This document shows, piece by piece, positions 18,601 to 25,217 of a stretch of DNA of 64,000 bases; position 1 is the stretch's first letter; the number at the start of each line of letters is the position of its first letter. Both the position numbers and the translations under genes were made by a program. The stretch covers positions 1 through 64,000 of the forward strand of contig NZ_JACOOJ010000034.1 of the NCBI RefSeq assembly GCF_014287585.1, given 5' to 3'. The notes beneath the pieces were generated by a model, which saw only the letters and a program-made list of their open reading frames with translations, made no database searches and was not told the DNA's origin. Origin of the DNA: Parabacteroides hominis (GTDB lineage Bacteria > Bacteroidota > Bacteroidia > Bacteroidales > Tannerellaceae).

Positions 18601-18853
18601 CGGAATCCCAGAAATCCGCTTTCCCTTCAGCCAGCAAGGAAGGGGAACTTGCCACGAGGACACGGCAGGCTGTCTGGCTTTTCGCTTGTCCGGAGGATTG
18701 CAACTGCCAACTCAACAAGGGCTTTTCATTCTCCACCGCAACCGGATCTTCCAGATATTCACACCGCAGATTGCAGACAGACATTCTTTCCTGTCCCGAA
18801 ACAGAAACCACAAATCCCCAAAGGAAAGAGAGTAACAGACAATAATACTTCAT
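12695..18853 (-). CDS. GH78-GH106 double alpha-L-rhamnosidase fusion
   Basis: A 2052-residue secreted protein; the start is placed at MKYYCLLLSFLWGFVVSVSG, since an upstream in-frame ATG adds 23 residues with no signal-like features. Residues about 25-870 are a full GH78 enzyme: sandwich domains (AYICGLGFYEMYLNGERVGD), a catalytic barrel with SDCPHRERLAYTGDAQ near 490-508, and a C-terminal domain. After a short linker, residues about 905-2052 form a GH106-type enzyme beginning GYGNVPFYWWSGDHLSKDRL and ending in a galactose-binding-like domain (VRINGTSAGIMMSPPYQLEI). The GH106 part has no signal peptide of its own. Both families are known rhamnosidases of plant glycans, so a single chain could attack two rhamnosyl linkages. 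No frameshift or stop lies at the junction, so this is a true fusion in the sequence given. Confidence 0.88.
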   Translation of the reverse strand: MKYYCLLLSFLWGFVVSVSGQERMSVCNLRCEYLEDPVAVENEKPLLSWQLQSSGQAKSQTACRVLVASSPSLLAEGKADFWDSGKVISSRSNQVGYEGKPLDSRQTLYWKAMVWDEEGEASPWSETGRWTMGLLKPSDWKARWIGNREDSYPDSTLTGPAPYFRKTFRINKPVKQAKAYICGLGFYEMYLNGERVGDQVLAPAVTNFDRRPLKKMLYFFDDQSARRVLYNTFDVTPLVQKAENTVGVLLGNGWYNQRDRTVEGCMWYDTPRLLCQLEIEYADGSTELVATDDSWKTTTGPLLHDAIFTGEEYDARLEPDGWNRNGYEDSSWKKALLVRAPEGSLHAQLAPYEKITRTLQPVSCEQKNDSTYWYAFPEMISGWAHIKVQGNAGDRIKLRFIGEEKDDFGQVDLYTLRGGGVEQWEPRFTWHTFRYIEVISRQVRMSKESLIAKVVHTDPQPAGSFSCSNELFNKINEVYLRTQQNNFHGSISSDCPHRERLAYTGDAQVVVESSILSFDMTQFYRKWFDDMEDARNRKSGYVPHTAPFGGGGGGPAWGSAYVIMPWAYYCYYGDTALLNRHYEGMKQWVAYLETRTDARGIVVREEPDGWCLGDWCAPGKKMELPEPLVNTAYYYHSADLMSKVAAVLGKEEDRQHFDRLRARIRQDFNTVFFNPSTHHYWEGRQGADVFPLAFGMVPEAEKEAVFNALLAHLDSIGNHFDTGIMATPLLLKVLSDNGRADIAFRLMNQREMPGFGYVMDDRYSCLWERWEGKASRCHPMFGSVVAWFYRTLAGICYDEAEPGMKRIVIAPQPVGGLTYCRGSYQSLYGPVRSDWRIEADSFELTVEIPVNTTATVILPDGKKYRDVGSGIHRFESEYDPQPSGFAQLQRNKGFPSRKADLDVLPGFQRPPKGYGNVPFYWWSGDHLSKDRLEAQLDLLSTSATDGFAVSYIHTDPVTDSLFNKKGHGLFGRTEPGDPAVFSDEWWNIWKWFSGECAKRGLGVGLDDYTVGWIGNGYYPDELEKRETFKRYKGELDIQAIPVKQNEYFEYELPENYISAVAWPGKIDLDSYIRQGKIKWQAKKDVKVYVITAKNGYLLHPDYGKALVDVYFNRFESKMDEKERAGMNYFFQDELSYPIHILSWSEDFQSEFKKRKGYDITPYLPALKEYIGPLTPKIRLDYTEVLMDLSEERYYKPIYQWHADRGLIYGCDNLGRGKDPLAYIDYFRAISWFTAPGNDAPSKGSSFLQTKVSSSITHLYNRPRTWLEAFHSMGWGSSGEWLTRQIDHHFIAGGNLVCMHGLYYSTHGGWWEWAPPCFHFRMPYWEHMKTWLAYTERLSYLLSQGDHVCDIALMYPTESMQAYPEATADVAFNVAMNLSQKGLDYDFVDFRSLRQSRPEKGELHIMNEKYKILLVAGMKAMHFSSLQKLRDFYRSGGIVLATGGLPVASSREGEQDLEVDKILEEVFGMTAAEAALGKEGQKQTNAANGIGWYIADGAVEKYIPSLIIPDFIPNANGGKVLHRKAGNRDVYMVMNVDKGSECFFRNTGKVELWNAQDGTVRPYPIIRQDGKGTWLRMNKEYTNSYLIVFSPGEPVVEQKLEKETVPSFQIQVDGEWKVDLLPTMNNKWGDFRLPATDELIGAEARVFRFMPGETVPSGWTNADFDDSSWDEDIYGYGPQAETYSDSLPVWRPVSFSWQYGVWDQPGSQGYHGLKSKVSDGFFILSGGGKQLFRTYVYVRESGVYRIGQVHTYAENILLDGKRIEDRVHITKGWHQLQVEYADTPKMEYKSKMGDFRDFRPRGAVVFLPEKAPMPVKPSIYADQVAMCWTNSDHLYFDPYQGRYSVWNYRFRSVPGLESMSFAVRGTDLKVWVDGKRLPDSAVRLVGEEQTDGINRYQVQCQEKQWRTGVVAFSVKAQTGWQGTAVLAEPVKLKSGTGLMQAGDWSETGALRHYSGGMRYEKDFIFPAKSQGREVLLDLGNVVATCEVRINGTSAGIMMSPPYQLEISPYIKEGTNRIEVLVYSTLANHYQTLPTPYRGDPCAGLIGPVSISFF

Positions 18854-18892
18854 AACATTAAGATTAACTGAGTTTCCACGATATCCAACAGA

Positions 18893-18900
18893 CAAATATA
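18893..18900 (-). promoter_or_regulatory. Putative -7 box for the rhamnosidase operon
   Basis: On the minus strand the bases read TATATTTG, matching TAnnTTTG, about 40 bp before the ATG at 18853. No well-spaced -33 TTTG is evident. Confidence 0.4.
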
Positions 18901-18989
18901 TGGATATACCACCGTCTGCCACTTACAAATTTGGGAATTAATTATGCAGAAATGATACAAGAAGAAAGATTTCCCGCCCCAAAATCAAA

Positions 18990-19019
18990 AAAGGGCCGGA
19001 ACTTTCATTCCGACCCTTT
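18990..19019 (-). terminator. Terminator after tRNA-Gln
   Basis: On the minus strand AAAGGGTCGGAA pairs with TTCCGGCCCTTT around a 6-base loop and is followed by a run of T. It lies about 10 bp beyond the tRNA 3' end. Confidence 0.75.
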
Positions 19020-19030
19020 CGTTCTGTGAG

Positions 19031-19101
19031 TTGTCTCACGAGGATTCGAACCTCGACAGACAGAACCAAAAACTGTAGTGCTACCATTACACCATGAGAC
19101 A
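19031..19101 (-). tRNA. tRNA-Gln (anticodon TTG)
   Basis: The minus strand folds as a cloverleaf. The acceptor stem TGTCTCA (19101-19095) pairs with TGAGACA (19038-19032) and is followed by discriminator A. The D-arm contains GTGTAATGGTAGCAC, the anticodon loop is TTTTGGTT giving TTG, and the T-arm has GGTTCGAATCC. CCA is not encoded. A -7 box lies upstream and a terminator downstream. Confidence 0.93.
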
Positions 19102-19126
19102 ATCCGACGCTTTATCTAAAGCGATG

Positions 19127-19157
19127 CAAAGGTAAGAATAAAATCTTACCTTGCAAG
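19127..19157 (-). promoter_or_regulatory. Promoter of tRNA-Gln
   Basis: The minus strand carries CTTG (19157-19154), 19 bases, then TACCTTTG (19134-19127). This fits the Bacteroidetes TTTG-N19-TAnnTTTG pattern with one mismatch. Confidence 0.6.
19131..19150 (-). terminator. Short hairpin downstream of tyrS
   Basis: GGTAAGA pairs with TCTTACC around an A+T loop, 26 bp after the tyrS stop. It overlaps the tRNA promoter and has no long T run, so it is a weak call. Confidence 0.35.
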
Positions 19158-19175
19158 CATTTTTGCATAAAATTC

Positions 19176-20468
19176 TTATTTTACGATCAGCAAATAGTAG
19201 TTCTTCTTACCTCTCTGAACCAACAAATATTTCTCATCCAGCAGGGAAGAACAGTCGATAACCATATCCTGATCCGTCAGTTTTTCCTTGTTCACACTGA
19301 TGCCGCCGCTCTGAACCAGCTTGCGCATTTCTCCTTTTGACGGGAAAATAGCGGCTTTTTCAGTGAACAGGTCGATAGCCTTGACTCCGGCACTCAGATC
19401 CTCGCGGGAAACTTCGAACTGGGGAACACCGTTGAACACATCCAACAATGTTTGTTCGTCCAAATGTTTCAATGCTTCCGACGTAGAGTTTCCGAACAGG
19501 ATGTTGGAAGCCTCGACGGCAGCATCGTAATCTTCCTGGGAATGAACCATGACCGTCACTTCCTTTGCCAAACGTTTCTGCAACGGACGGAGATGCGGCG
19601 CTTCTTCCTGTTCCTTGATCAGGGCATCGATTTCATCCTTAGGCAGATCGGTAAAGATCTTGATATATTTGGCAGCATCGTCATCGCTCACGTTCAGCCA
19701 GAACTGGTAGAATTTGTAAGGAGATGTATAACGGCGGTCCAACCAGACGTTGCCGGACTCGGTCTTACCGAACTTGCCTCCGTCGGCCTTCGTGATCAAC
19801 GGACAGGTCAAAGCAAAAGCCTCACCGCCCAACTTGCGGCGGATCAGTTCCGTACCGGTCGTGATGTTACCCCACTGGTCGGTTCCCCCCATCTGCAGGC
19901 GGCAGCCTTCGTGTTCGTATAGATACATATAATCGTATCCCTGGAGCAACTGGTAAGAGAATTCCGTAAACGACATGCCGACCGAAGATTCGCGGCTCAG
20001 GCGCTTTTTAACGGATTCTTTAGCCATCATATAGTTAACAGTGATATGCTTGCCGATATCACGGATAAAATTCAGGAAAGAATAATCCTTCATCCAGTCG
20101 TAATTGTTTACCAACTTGGCAGCATTAGGCGCGTCCGAATCGAAATCCAAAAACTTGGACAACTGCTTCTTAATGCTATCCTGGTTATGACGAAGCGTCG
20201 CTTCATCGAGCAGGTTACGTTCTGCCGACTTCATTGAAGGGTCTCCGATCATACCGGTAGCTCCGCCGACCAGAGCAATAGGACGGTGTCCTGCACGTTG
20301 GAGATGTTTCAGCATCATAACCGATACCAGGTGACCGATATGTAATGAGTCAGCCGTCGGGTCAATACCTACATAAGCAGAAGTCATCTCTTTTTGCAAC
20401 TGTTCTTCTGTTCCGGGCATCATATCAGCGATCATGCCCCTCCATGTTAATTCTTCAACAAAATTCAT
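19176..20468 (-). CDS. tyrS: Tyrosyl-tRNA synthetase
   Basis: A 430-residue cytoplasmic class I synthetase that charges tRNA-Tyr. The HIGH motif is at residues 43-46 (DSLHIGHL) and the KMSKS equivalent is KFGKT near residue 230. Tyrosine-pocket segments include [14 protein letters not shown] and [13 protein letters not shown]-terminal S4-like RNA-binding domain ([17 protein letters not shown]) completes the usual length. It is last in the DUF4271-hemD-rnpA-yidD-tatD row but 97 bp away from tatD, with its own -7 box at 20501-20508, so it can be transcribed separately. Confidence 0.98.
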   Translation of the reverse strand: MNFVEELTWRGMIADMMPGTEEQLQKEMTSAYVGIDPTADSLHIGHLVSVMMLKHLQRAGHRPIALVGGATGMIGDPSMKSAERNLLDEATLRHNQDSIKKQLSKFLDFDSDAPNAAKLVNNYDWMKDYSFLNFIRDIGKHITVNYMMAKESVKKRLSRESSVGMSFTEFSYQLLQGYDYMYLYEHEGCRLQMGGTDQWGNITTGTELIRRKLGGEAFALTCPLITKADGGKFGKTESGNVWLDRRYTSPYKFYQFWLNVSDDDAAKYIKIFTDLPKDEIDALIKEQEEAPHLRPLQKRLAKEVTVMVHSQEDYDAAVEASNILFGNSTSEALKHLDEQTLLDVFNGVPQFEVSREDLSAGVKAIDLFTEKAAIFPSKGEMRKLVQSGGISVNKEKLTDQDMVIDCSSLLDEKYLLVQRGKKNYYLLIVK

Positions 20469-20500
20469 CGTTTTAGATTATAGTATTAATTGAATGCGGG

Positions 20501-20508
20501 CAAAGGTA
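20501..20508 (-). promoter_or_regulatory. -7 box for tyrS
   Basis: The minus strand reads TACCTTTG, a perfect TAnnTTTG match, about 33 bp before the tyrS ATG. No -33 element is visible at the usual distance. Confidence 0.5.
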
Positions 20509-20565
20509 CGACTTTATAATTGAAAATGGAGAATTGCAAATTGAAAAATAGGGAATAACAGTGAT

Positions 20566-21198
20566 TTATGGTAGTTGGAGGATGTGACGAACGTTCTCGG
20601 CGACTTGTGCGGCGAAACGTTCCAATGGAAGGTCCAGGGAGCCGGAAAGGTTCTGATAGATAGTGCGGATTCCGGTTTCACGGTCGTCAGTTTCAACAAA
20701 CAAATAGTCAGGCCAGGCAGCATGTACGGCTTCGGGGTTGAAGCGGTAACCAAAAGATAGGTAAAAACCGTGCCGGATCAGTTGTTTCGCCAATGTCGCA
20801 TTACCACGAAAACCGTGGATAATCCACGGCACATGAGGTTTAAGTTCCTTTTTCAAGGCGATCAGTTCATCCCAGGCTTTTACGCAGTGTATGATTACGA
20901 ACAAACCGAGGTTCTCAGCCAGGGAGACAGATGTTTTGAAGATTTTCTGTTGAAGTTTCAACGGGGTTTCCACTCCTTTGTCCAGACCTGTTTCACCTAT
21001 GGCGACAACGTCCGGTAAGACGGCCTGCCGTTTAAGTTCGGCAAGTTGTTCTTTTACATTATATATATACCAGGGATGAATACCGACAGAATGGAGCAAT
21101 CCCGTTCCCGCGCTTGACGCTGGATCGAGACCGTTGACAATGGCGACATCTTCCGGATGGACGGGAGCATGATGGGTATGTATATCGTAATAAACCAT
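20566..21198 (-). CDS. TatD-like metal-dependent hydrolase
   Basis: A 210-residue cytoplasmic protein of the amidohydrolase-like TatD family. The metal-binding HTH motif is near the N-terminus (DIHTHH), followed by SVGIHPWY, GETGLDKG, IHCVKAWDE, IHGFRGN and FVETDD. It is shorter than the usual 255-265 residues. Family members act as 3'-5' nucleases or related hydrolases, so the exact substrate is unknown. Residues about 25-36 (DPASSAGTG) are encoded by an 18-base stretch (21103-21120) identical to the core of the intergenic REP-like element at 30 kb, which suggests the element inserted in frame. It lies two bases after yidD in an operon. Confidence 0.88.
   Translation of the reverse strand: MVYYDIHTHHAPVHPEDVAIVNGLDPASSAGTGLLHSVGIHPWYIYNVKEQLAELKRQAVLPDVVAIGETGLDKGVETPLKLQQKIFKTSVSLAENLGLFVIIHCVKAWDELIALKKELKPHVPWIIHGFRGNATLAKQLIRHGFYLSFGYRFNPEAVHAAWPDYLFVETDDRETGIRTIYQNLSGSLDLPLERFAAQVAENVRHILQLP
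21103..21127. repeat. REP-like core inside the tatD coding sequence
   Basis: The 18 bases at 21103-21120 are identical to 30285-30302. The match with 47261-47284 continues for 24 bases with one mismatch. This places a normally intergenic palindromic element inside a gene. Confidence 0.65.
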
Positions 21199-21200
21199 GA

Positions 21201-21425
21201 TTACGGAACCGGATCATATCCGCTTCCTCCCCAGGGATGGCAGCGGAGAATACGTTTGACAGCCAAATACAATCCTTTTACCGGACCATGTTTTTTGAGA
21301 GCCTGCACAGCATATTCGGAACAAGTAGGTGTGTACCTGCACGATGCCGGCGTCATGGGAGAGATGCAATATTTATAGAAATAGACCGGCAACAACAGAA
21401 GAAAAGTAAAGAAACGCTTTATCAT
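21201..21425 (-). CDS. yidD: Membrane protein insertion efficiency factor YidD
   Basis: A 74-residue protein with the YidD signature: a hydrophobic N-terminal amphipathic segment, [20 protein letters not shown] at about 18-37, [13 protein letters not shown], and a terminal [16 protein letters not shown]. In other bacteria it assists YidC-dependent membrane insertion at the inner membrane. Its ATG overlaps the rnpA stop by four bases (ATGA), consistent with the conserved rnpA-yidD pairing. Confidence 0.96.
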   Translation of the reverse strand: MIKRFFTFLLLLPVYFYKYCISPMTPASCRYTPTCSEYAVQALKKHGPVKGLYLAVKRILRCHPWGGSGYDPVP

Positions 21426-21808
21426 GCTTTGTCGCGAAGTACGTTCAATGCTTTTGTCATGGCTTTCTCCATATCGGCAAAAGGATGGATTTCCTTGTCC
21501 AAATAGAGGAAAGCAACCAGCATACGCTTGTTTTTTTCCGTCAGCGGATCGATCAGGTCATATTTGCGTACCCGGTAGGTTTCGCGGACCTGACGTTTGA
21601 TCAGATTCCGTTTTACGGCACGCCTGAATTTCTTTTTGGGGACACTTACCAAGATAGATACCGGAGCCAATGTCTCCTCCTCCACCGGTAAATAAACGAC
21701 CCGCAGTGGAAACGCCACAAACGATTGCCCTTTTGCAAACAGCAGGTCAATGTAACGTTTCCACGACAGGCGCTCTTCTTTTGAAAGGGTATACCTTCTA
21801 TTTACCAT
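21422..21808 (-). CDS. rnpA: Ribonuclease P protein component
   Basis: A 128-residue basic protein that binds RNase P RNA and helps mature tRNA 5' ends. The family motif [17 protein letters not shown] lies near residues 63-79, after SVPKKKF. It overlaps hemD by 11 bp and yidD by four, so it is part of a compact operon. It is not adjacent to rpmH or dnaA here, as in many Bacteroidetes. Confidence 0.96.
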   Translation of the reverse strand: MVNRRYTLSKEERLSWKRYIDLLFAKGQSFVAFPLRVVYLPVEEETLAPVSILVSVPKKKFRRAVKRNLIKRQVRETYRVRKYDLIDPLTEKNKRMLVAFLYLDKEIHPFADMEKAMTKALNVLRDKA

Positions 21809-22571
21809 TCTTTTTGTTGCTACCCATCTCTTTTTTCAGATACAATTCCAGGGCAGCCGTCATAGACGGAGCTTCGGGAGTCGGCGCTTCCACATCCAGG
21901 CGCAAACCGGCTTCTTTCACCGCTTTGGCTGTTGTCGGGCCGAAACATCCGATCTTTATATCTTCTTGTTTGAAATCCGGGAAGTTCTTCAGCAGAGAAG
22001 AAATTCCTGAAGGGCTGAAAAATACCAGCATATCATAGTCGAACTTCTCGTCTTTAGAGAAGTCATTGCTTACCGTGCGGTACATAACAGCTTTCGTAAA
22101 AGAAATCTTCTTCGCTTCCAACATAGTCAACAAATCATCTTTATGCACGTCAGAAACAGGCACAAGATATTTTTCTTTTGCATGCTTGCCGATAACTGTA
22201 ACCAGATCATCCAGCTTTCCGGTCTGTCCAAAAAAGATTTTACGCTTTCTATACACAATATATTTTTGCAAATATACAGCGATAGCCTCAGTCATACAGA
22301 AATACTTCATCGTTTCGGGAATGGCAACACGCAGTTCCTCACACAGGTGAAAGAAATGATCGATCGCCGTACGAGCCGTAAAAACAACAGCCGTATGATC
22401 CAAAATAGAAATTTTCTGCTGCCTGAACTCCTTAGATGTAAGAGGTTCTACTTTAATGAATGGACGGAAGTCAATCTCAACTCCATACTTCTCTGCAATT
22501 TCGAAATACGGGGACTTCTCGGATGCAGGCTTCGGTTGTGATACCAGCAACTTTTTGATGTTCAATGCCAT
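21798..22571 (-). CDS. hemD: Uroporphyrinogen-III synthase
   Basis: A 257-residue cytoplasmic enzyme of the HemD fold, which cyclises hydroxymethylbilane to uroporphyrinogen III in tetrapyrrole synthesis. Recognisable segments are VVFTARTAIDHFF, FFSPSGISSLL and IGCFGPTTAKAVKEAGL near the C-terminus. It overlaps DUF4271 upstream by 10 bp and rnpA downstream by 11. A TACCTTTG -7 box at 22650-22657 inside the 3' end of DUF4271 could give it an internal promoter. Confidence 0.9.
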   Translation of the reverse strand: MALNIKKLLVSQPKPASEKSPYFEIAEKYGVEIDFRPFIKVEPLTSKEFRQQKISILDHTAVVFTARTAIDHFFHLCEELRVAIPETMKYFCMTEAIAVYLQKYIVYRKRKIFFGQTGKLDDLVTVIGKHAKEKYLVPVSDVHKDDLLTMLEAKKISFTKAVMYRTVSNDFSKDEKFDYDMLVFFSPSGISSLLKNFPDFKQEDIKIGCFGPTTAKAVKEAGLRLDVEAPTPEAPSMTAALELYLKKEMGSNKKNGK

Positions 22572-23290
22572 AGAGTACTTGTCTCGATAAAGTTATACAA
22601 ATAAACCATACCTTCGTACAAAAATACCAGAGGTAAAATTTCTTGGGCGCAAAGGTACAAACTTATATACAATAAACCAGTGCTTTTCTTGTGAAATATC
22701 CGTATTGTCTTATAAATTATTACAAAACGACACAAAATATAGAGAATACAAAACATTGTTATCGGTATAGTTACGTATGTCCCGACAAACACTAACCACA
22801 ACACCGGAATATACAAAGAGACTCCCCAAATCCCCATAATGGCATTATAGCTCGTCTTCCATAACTTATATTTATTAGGGTCGGCAAACACGCTGCCTAA
22901 GAGGTAATAGCTGCATTGTTTAAACTGATAAAACAGGAATAAGACACAAAAAACCGTTCCGATCGCCGATAAAACCGCCTGCCATTCCACATAATTCACG
23001 AACCCGTATATCCTGCCGATCGCAATCAGGGCGATACTCGAAAGGAATAATGCCTGGAATGTCATAAAATTGCGGAAGAAGAAAACGCTCTTTCCCATCA
23101 CATCGTCAAAGAGGTTCTGCCTTTCCTTCACGAGAAAAGCATCTTTCAGCATCTTCACAAACAATTGGAAATTAGCCCGGAACACAAAGGAAAAGACAAT
23201 AAACAGGAGCAACAGCAGGGAGAAGATTACATCATCCACCAACTGCCCGTCCCACAAGCGAATGCCCACATATCCTTCAAATATATTCAT
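22562..23290 (-). CDS. DUF4271 membrane protein
   Basis: A 242-residue integral membrane protein with about six hydrophobic segments (for example DDVIFSLLLLLFIVFSFVF near residue 18, and FVGTYVTIPITMFCILYILC). The C-terminal VLYEGM-like context (LPLVFLYEGMVYLYNFI) is typical of DUF4271 proteins, which sit next to hemD throughout Bacteroidetes. Function unknown. It is the first gene of the hemD-rnpA-yidD-tatD operon, with a -7 box at 23312-23319. Confidence 0.87.
   Translation of the reverse strand: MNIFEGYVGIRLWDGQLVDDVIFSLLLLLFIVFSFVFRANFQLFVKMLKDAFLVKERQNLFDDVMGKSVFFFRNFMTFQALFLSSIALIAIGRIYGFVNYVEWQAVLSAIGTVFCVLFLFYQFKQCSYYLLGSVFADPNKYKLWKTSYNAIMGIWGVSLYIPVLWLVFVGTYVTIPITMFCILYILCRFVIIYKTIRIFHKKSTGLLYISLYLCAQEILPLVFLYEGMVYLYNFIETSTLWH
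22650..22657 (-). promoter_or_regulatory. Internal -7 box before hemD
   Basis: The minus strand reads TACCTTTG about 80 bp before the hemD ATG and within DUF4271. No -33 match is seen. Confidence 0.35.
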
Positions 23291-23311
23291 ATTCCCTGCC
23301 TATTACAGGTG

Positions 23312-23319
23312 CAAAGATA
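23312..23319 (-). promoter_or_regulatory. -7 box for the DUF4271-hemD operon
   Basis: The minus strand reads TATCTTTG, a perfect TAnnTTTG, 22 bp before the ATG. It lies immediately downstream of the terminator at 23331-23359. Confidence 0.5.
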
Positions 23320-23330
23320 ATCAAAAAAGA

Positions 23331-23359
23331 AAGGCAAGCTTACCCGACAAGCTTGCCTT
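23331..23359 (-). terminator. Terminator of the Gfo/Idh gene
   Basis: AAGGCAAGCTT and AAGCTTGCCTT form a perfect 11-bp stem with a 7-base loop. On the minus strand it is followed by TCTTTTTTG. Confidence 0.85.
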
Positions 23360-23402
23360 CTCAAACAATCAACCGTTATGAATAACGATCTTAGAAACTA
23401 TC

Positions 23403-24839
23403 TTAAATATTGTAATACTGTTCCCAGCCTTTACGCGGCATTTCGCCAACCAGCATCTGGTTCATAACCGGATCGTTCACGATCTGCTTCAGGTCGCGGT
23501 CGAACACAATCTTGCGGTTCATGCGCTGTGCCAGCACGCCGAGACAGAATACCTGGCTCAACGGGCCTGCGATAGAGAACGGAGAACGGGTCTTTTCCTT
23601 TCCCTGGCAAGCCAACAGGAAGTTTGCGTAGTGGTTGGACGGGCTCTTCTGGTATTCAGGAAGCGTAGGATTCATATCTTTCGCGATCTTATCCGGAATG
23701 ACAGACAGCGTGCTACCGTGGGAACCTCCCTTGAATGTCAAAGTCTTTGTATAGATTTCCTTACCAGGGTTCAGTTTAGACAACTGCAACTTGCCACCGG
23801 CAACCGTCGGGATATTCGGATCGACATCAGAAGAACCGTAGTTTTCAGGTACGGTCGGGATGTTATCCAAGCCATCATACCAGGTAATGTCTACAGACGG
23901 CATATCTTTTCTTTCCGGGAAACGGAACAGGATACGGGAAGACATCGGGAAGAAGAACGGGTTGTGATCTTTCAGATACAACGGGTTTACTTCCGTCGGC
24001 AGGCCGAGATCCAGGAATTCGTGAGCCGTGTCGATGATGTGCGCTCCCCAGTCACCCAGCGCGCCCATACCGAAATCGTACCAGCAACGCCATTGCCCCA
24101 AATGGTAATCGTGATTATATTCGTGGAACGGACGGACGCCTAACCAAGTGTCCCAATCCAGTGTTTCGGGAACCGGTTCGCCCATCGGCATGTGTGTCAT
24201 GTTCGGATTCCAGTTATGCCAGCGGCGAGGAGAGTTCATGTGAGCCGTAATCGCTGTAACATCTTTGATCAGACCGGCTTCTTTCCATGCCTTGAACTGG
24301 AAATAGTTGGCTTCGGAGTGCCCCTGGTTACCCATCTGGGTAACGACGCCGAATTTCTTTTCGGCACGCATCATAATTTCTATTTCCTGGAAGGTGCGGG
24401 CCATCGGTTTTTCTACATATACGTGTTTTCCATGAGCCATTGCCTCGATAGTGATCGGGAAATGGGAATGATCCGGAGTTCCTACGGTTACGGCGTCGAT
24501 CTTGTCAGCCATCTTGTCGAACATCTGGCGGAAATCCTGGAAACGCGGAACCTTCGGGAACATAGAAATAATCTTTTGAGTATGAGGAGCCCCCATATCA
24601 ACATCGCAAAGTGCTACGACTTCGCATAAACCGGTTTTATACAAATCCTGTGCAATATCGGCTCCACGGTTACCGATACCGATAAAAGCGATTCTCACTT
24701 TTTCGTTGGCACTGACGAAAGGAACACCCGGCATGGCATTGGCCTTGGACGGAATCCAGAAAGAAGGAATTGCTGCCGCAGCTGAAAGAGCGGCTGCCCG
24801 TTTCAGGAACGAGCGACGTGAAATATCTTCAGATTTCAT
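23403..24839 (-). CDS. Exported Gfo/Idh/MocA-family oxidoreductase
   Basis: A 478-residue protein from the chosen ATG. It opens with a twin-arginine-like signal (SRRSFLKRAAALSAAAAIP). The Rossmann motif AFIGIGNRG lies near residue 52 and the family EKP motif is in YVEKPMARTF. C-terminal conserved segments are GALGDWGAHIIDTAHEFLDL and KSPSNHYANFLLACQGKEKT. Such exported members use tightly bound NAD(P) for sugar or cyclitol oxidoreduction, or for glycoside cleavage through keto intermediates; the substrate here is unknown. It is transcribed alone, with a strong terminator downstream and a repeat array in the divergent upstream region. Confidence 0.9.
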   Translation of the reverse strand: MKSEDISRRSFLKRAAALSAAAAIPSFWIPSKANAMPGVPFVSANEKVRIAFIGIGNRGADIAQDLYKTGLCEVVALCDVDMGAPHTQKIISMFPKVPRFQDFRQMFDKMADKIDAVTVGTPDHSHFPITIEAMAHGKHVYVEKPMARTFQEIEIMMRAEKKFGVVTQMGNQGHSEANYFQFKAWKEAGLIKDVTAITAHMNSPRRWHNWNPNMTHMPMGEPVPETLDWDTWLGVRPFHEYNHDYHLGQWRCWYDFGMGALGDWGAHIIDTAHEFLDLGLPTEVNPLYLKDHNPFFFPMSSRILFRFPERKDMPSVDITWYDGLDNIPTVPENYGSSDVDPNIPTVAGGKLQLSKLNPGKEIYTKTLTFKGGSHGSTLSVIPDKIAKDMNPTLPEYQKSPSNHYANFLLACQGKEKTRSPFSIAGPLSQVFCLGVLAQRMNRKIVFDRDLKQIVNDPVMNQMLVGEMPRKGWEQYYNI

Positions 24840-24896
24840 GGTAAATATATTAGATAAATTATTAATGTTTGCGTGCACATAAAAACAACAACCTCA

Positions 24897-24904
24897 CAAA
24901 AATA
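24897..24904 (-). promoter_or_regulatory. -7 box for the Gfo/Idh gene
   Basis: The minus strand reads TATTTTTG. A TTTG lies 17 bases further upstream (24925-24922), slightly short of the usual 19. It is 58 bp before the ATG. Confidence 0.4.
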
Positions 24905-25015
24905 GATATTTTTTTCTTACACAAAAGCTTTCTCTCTGTTTTTTTCTTGGTAAACCGCATAAAAAAGACTTCCTGACCTTGCTTACAATCATTCTTTACT
25001 GCCTGCACATTCTGT

Positions 25016-25099
25016 AATCGGCGACGGCGATTATAAAATCACAGTCGCCGATTATAAAATCACCGACGCTGATTACATAATCGCCGGCGGTGATTACAG
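25016..25099. repeat. Four tandem 21-bp near-palindromic units
   Basis: Units begin at 25016, 25037, 25058 and 25079. Each has the form AATC, then 9-10 G+C-rich bases, then GATTA. Each unit is close to its own reverse complement. The array lies in the 378-bp space between the divergent Gfo/Idh (24839) and M16 (25218) genes. Nothing else in that space looks coding. Confidence 0.85.
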
Positions 25100-25181
25100 A
25101 ATTATAGGCGTAAGAAAATAAAATCCAAGCTCCTGAAAGATATATTTGCCTATATGCCGCAACTATTGATGAAAAAACTTA

Positions 25182-25189
25182 TACATTTG
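25182..25189 (+). promoter_or_regulatory. -7 box for the M16 peptidase
   Basis: TACATTTG fits TAnnTTTG and lies 29 bp before the ATG. No -33 element is found at the usual distance. Confidence 0.35.
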
Positions 25190-25217
25190 TCGACTTTTAA
25201 ATAAGAATATAAGTGAT

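Noticed and set aside
25016..25099. Possible CRISPR array
   Set aside because: The period is 21 bp with no unique spacers, units are self-palindromic, and no cas genes are present.
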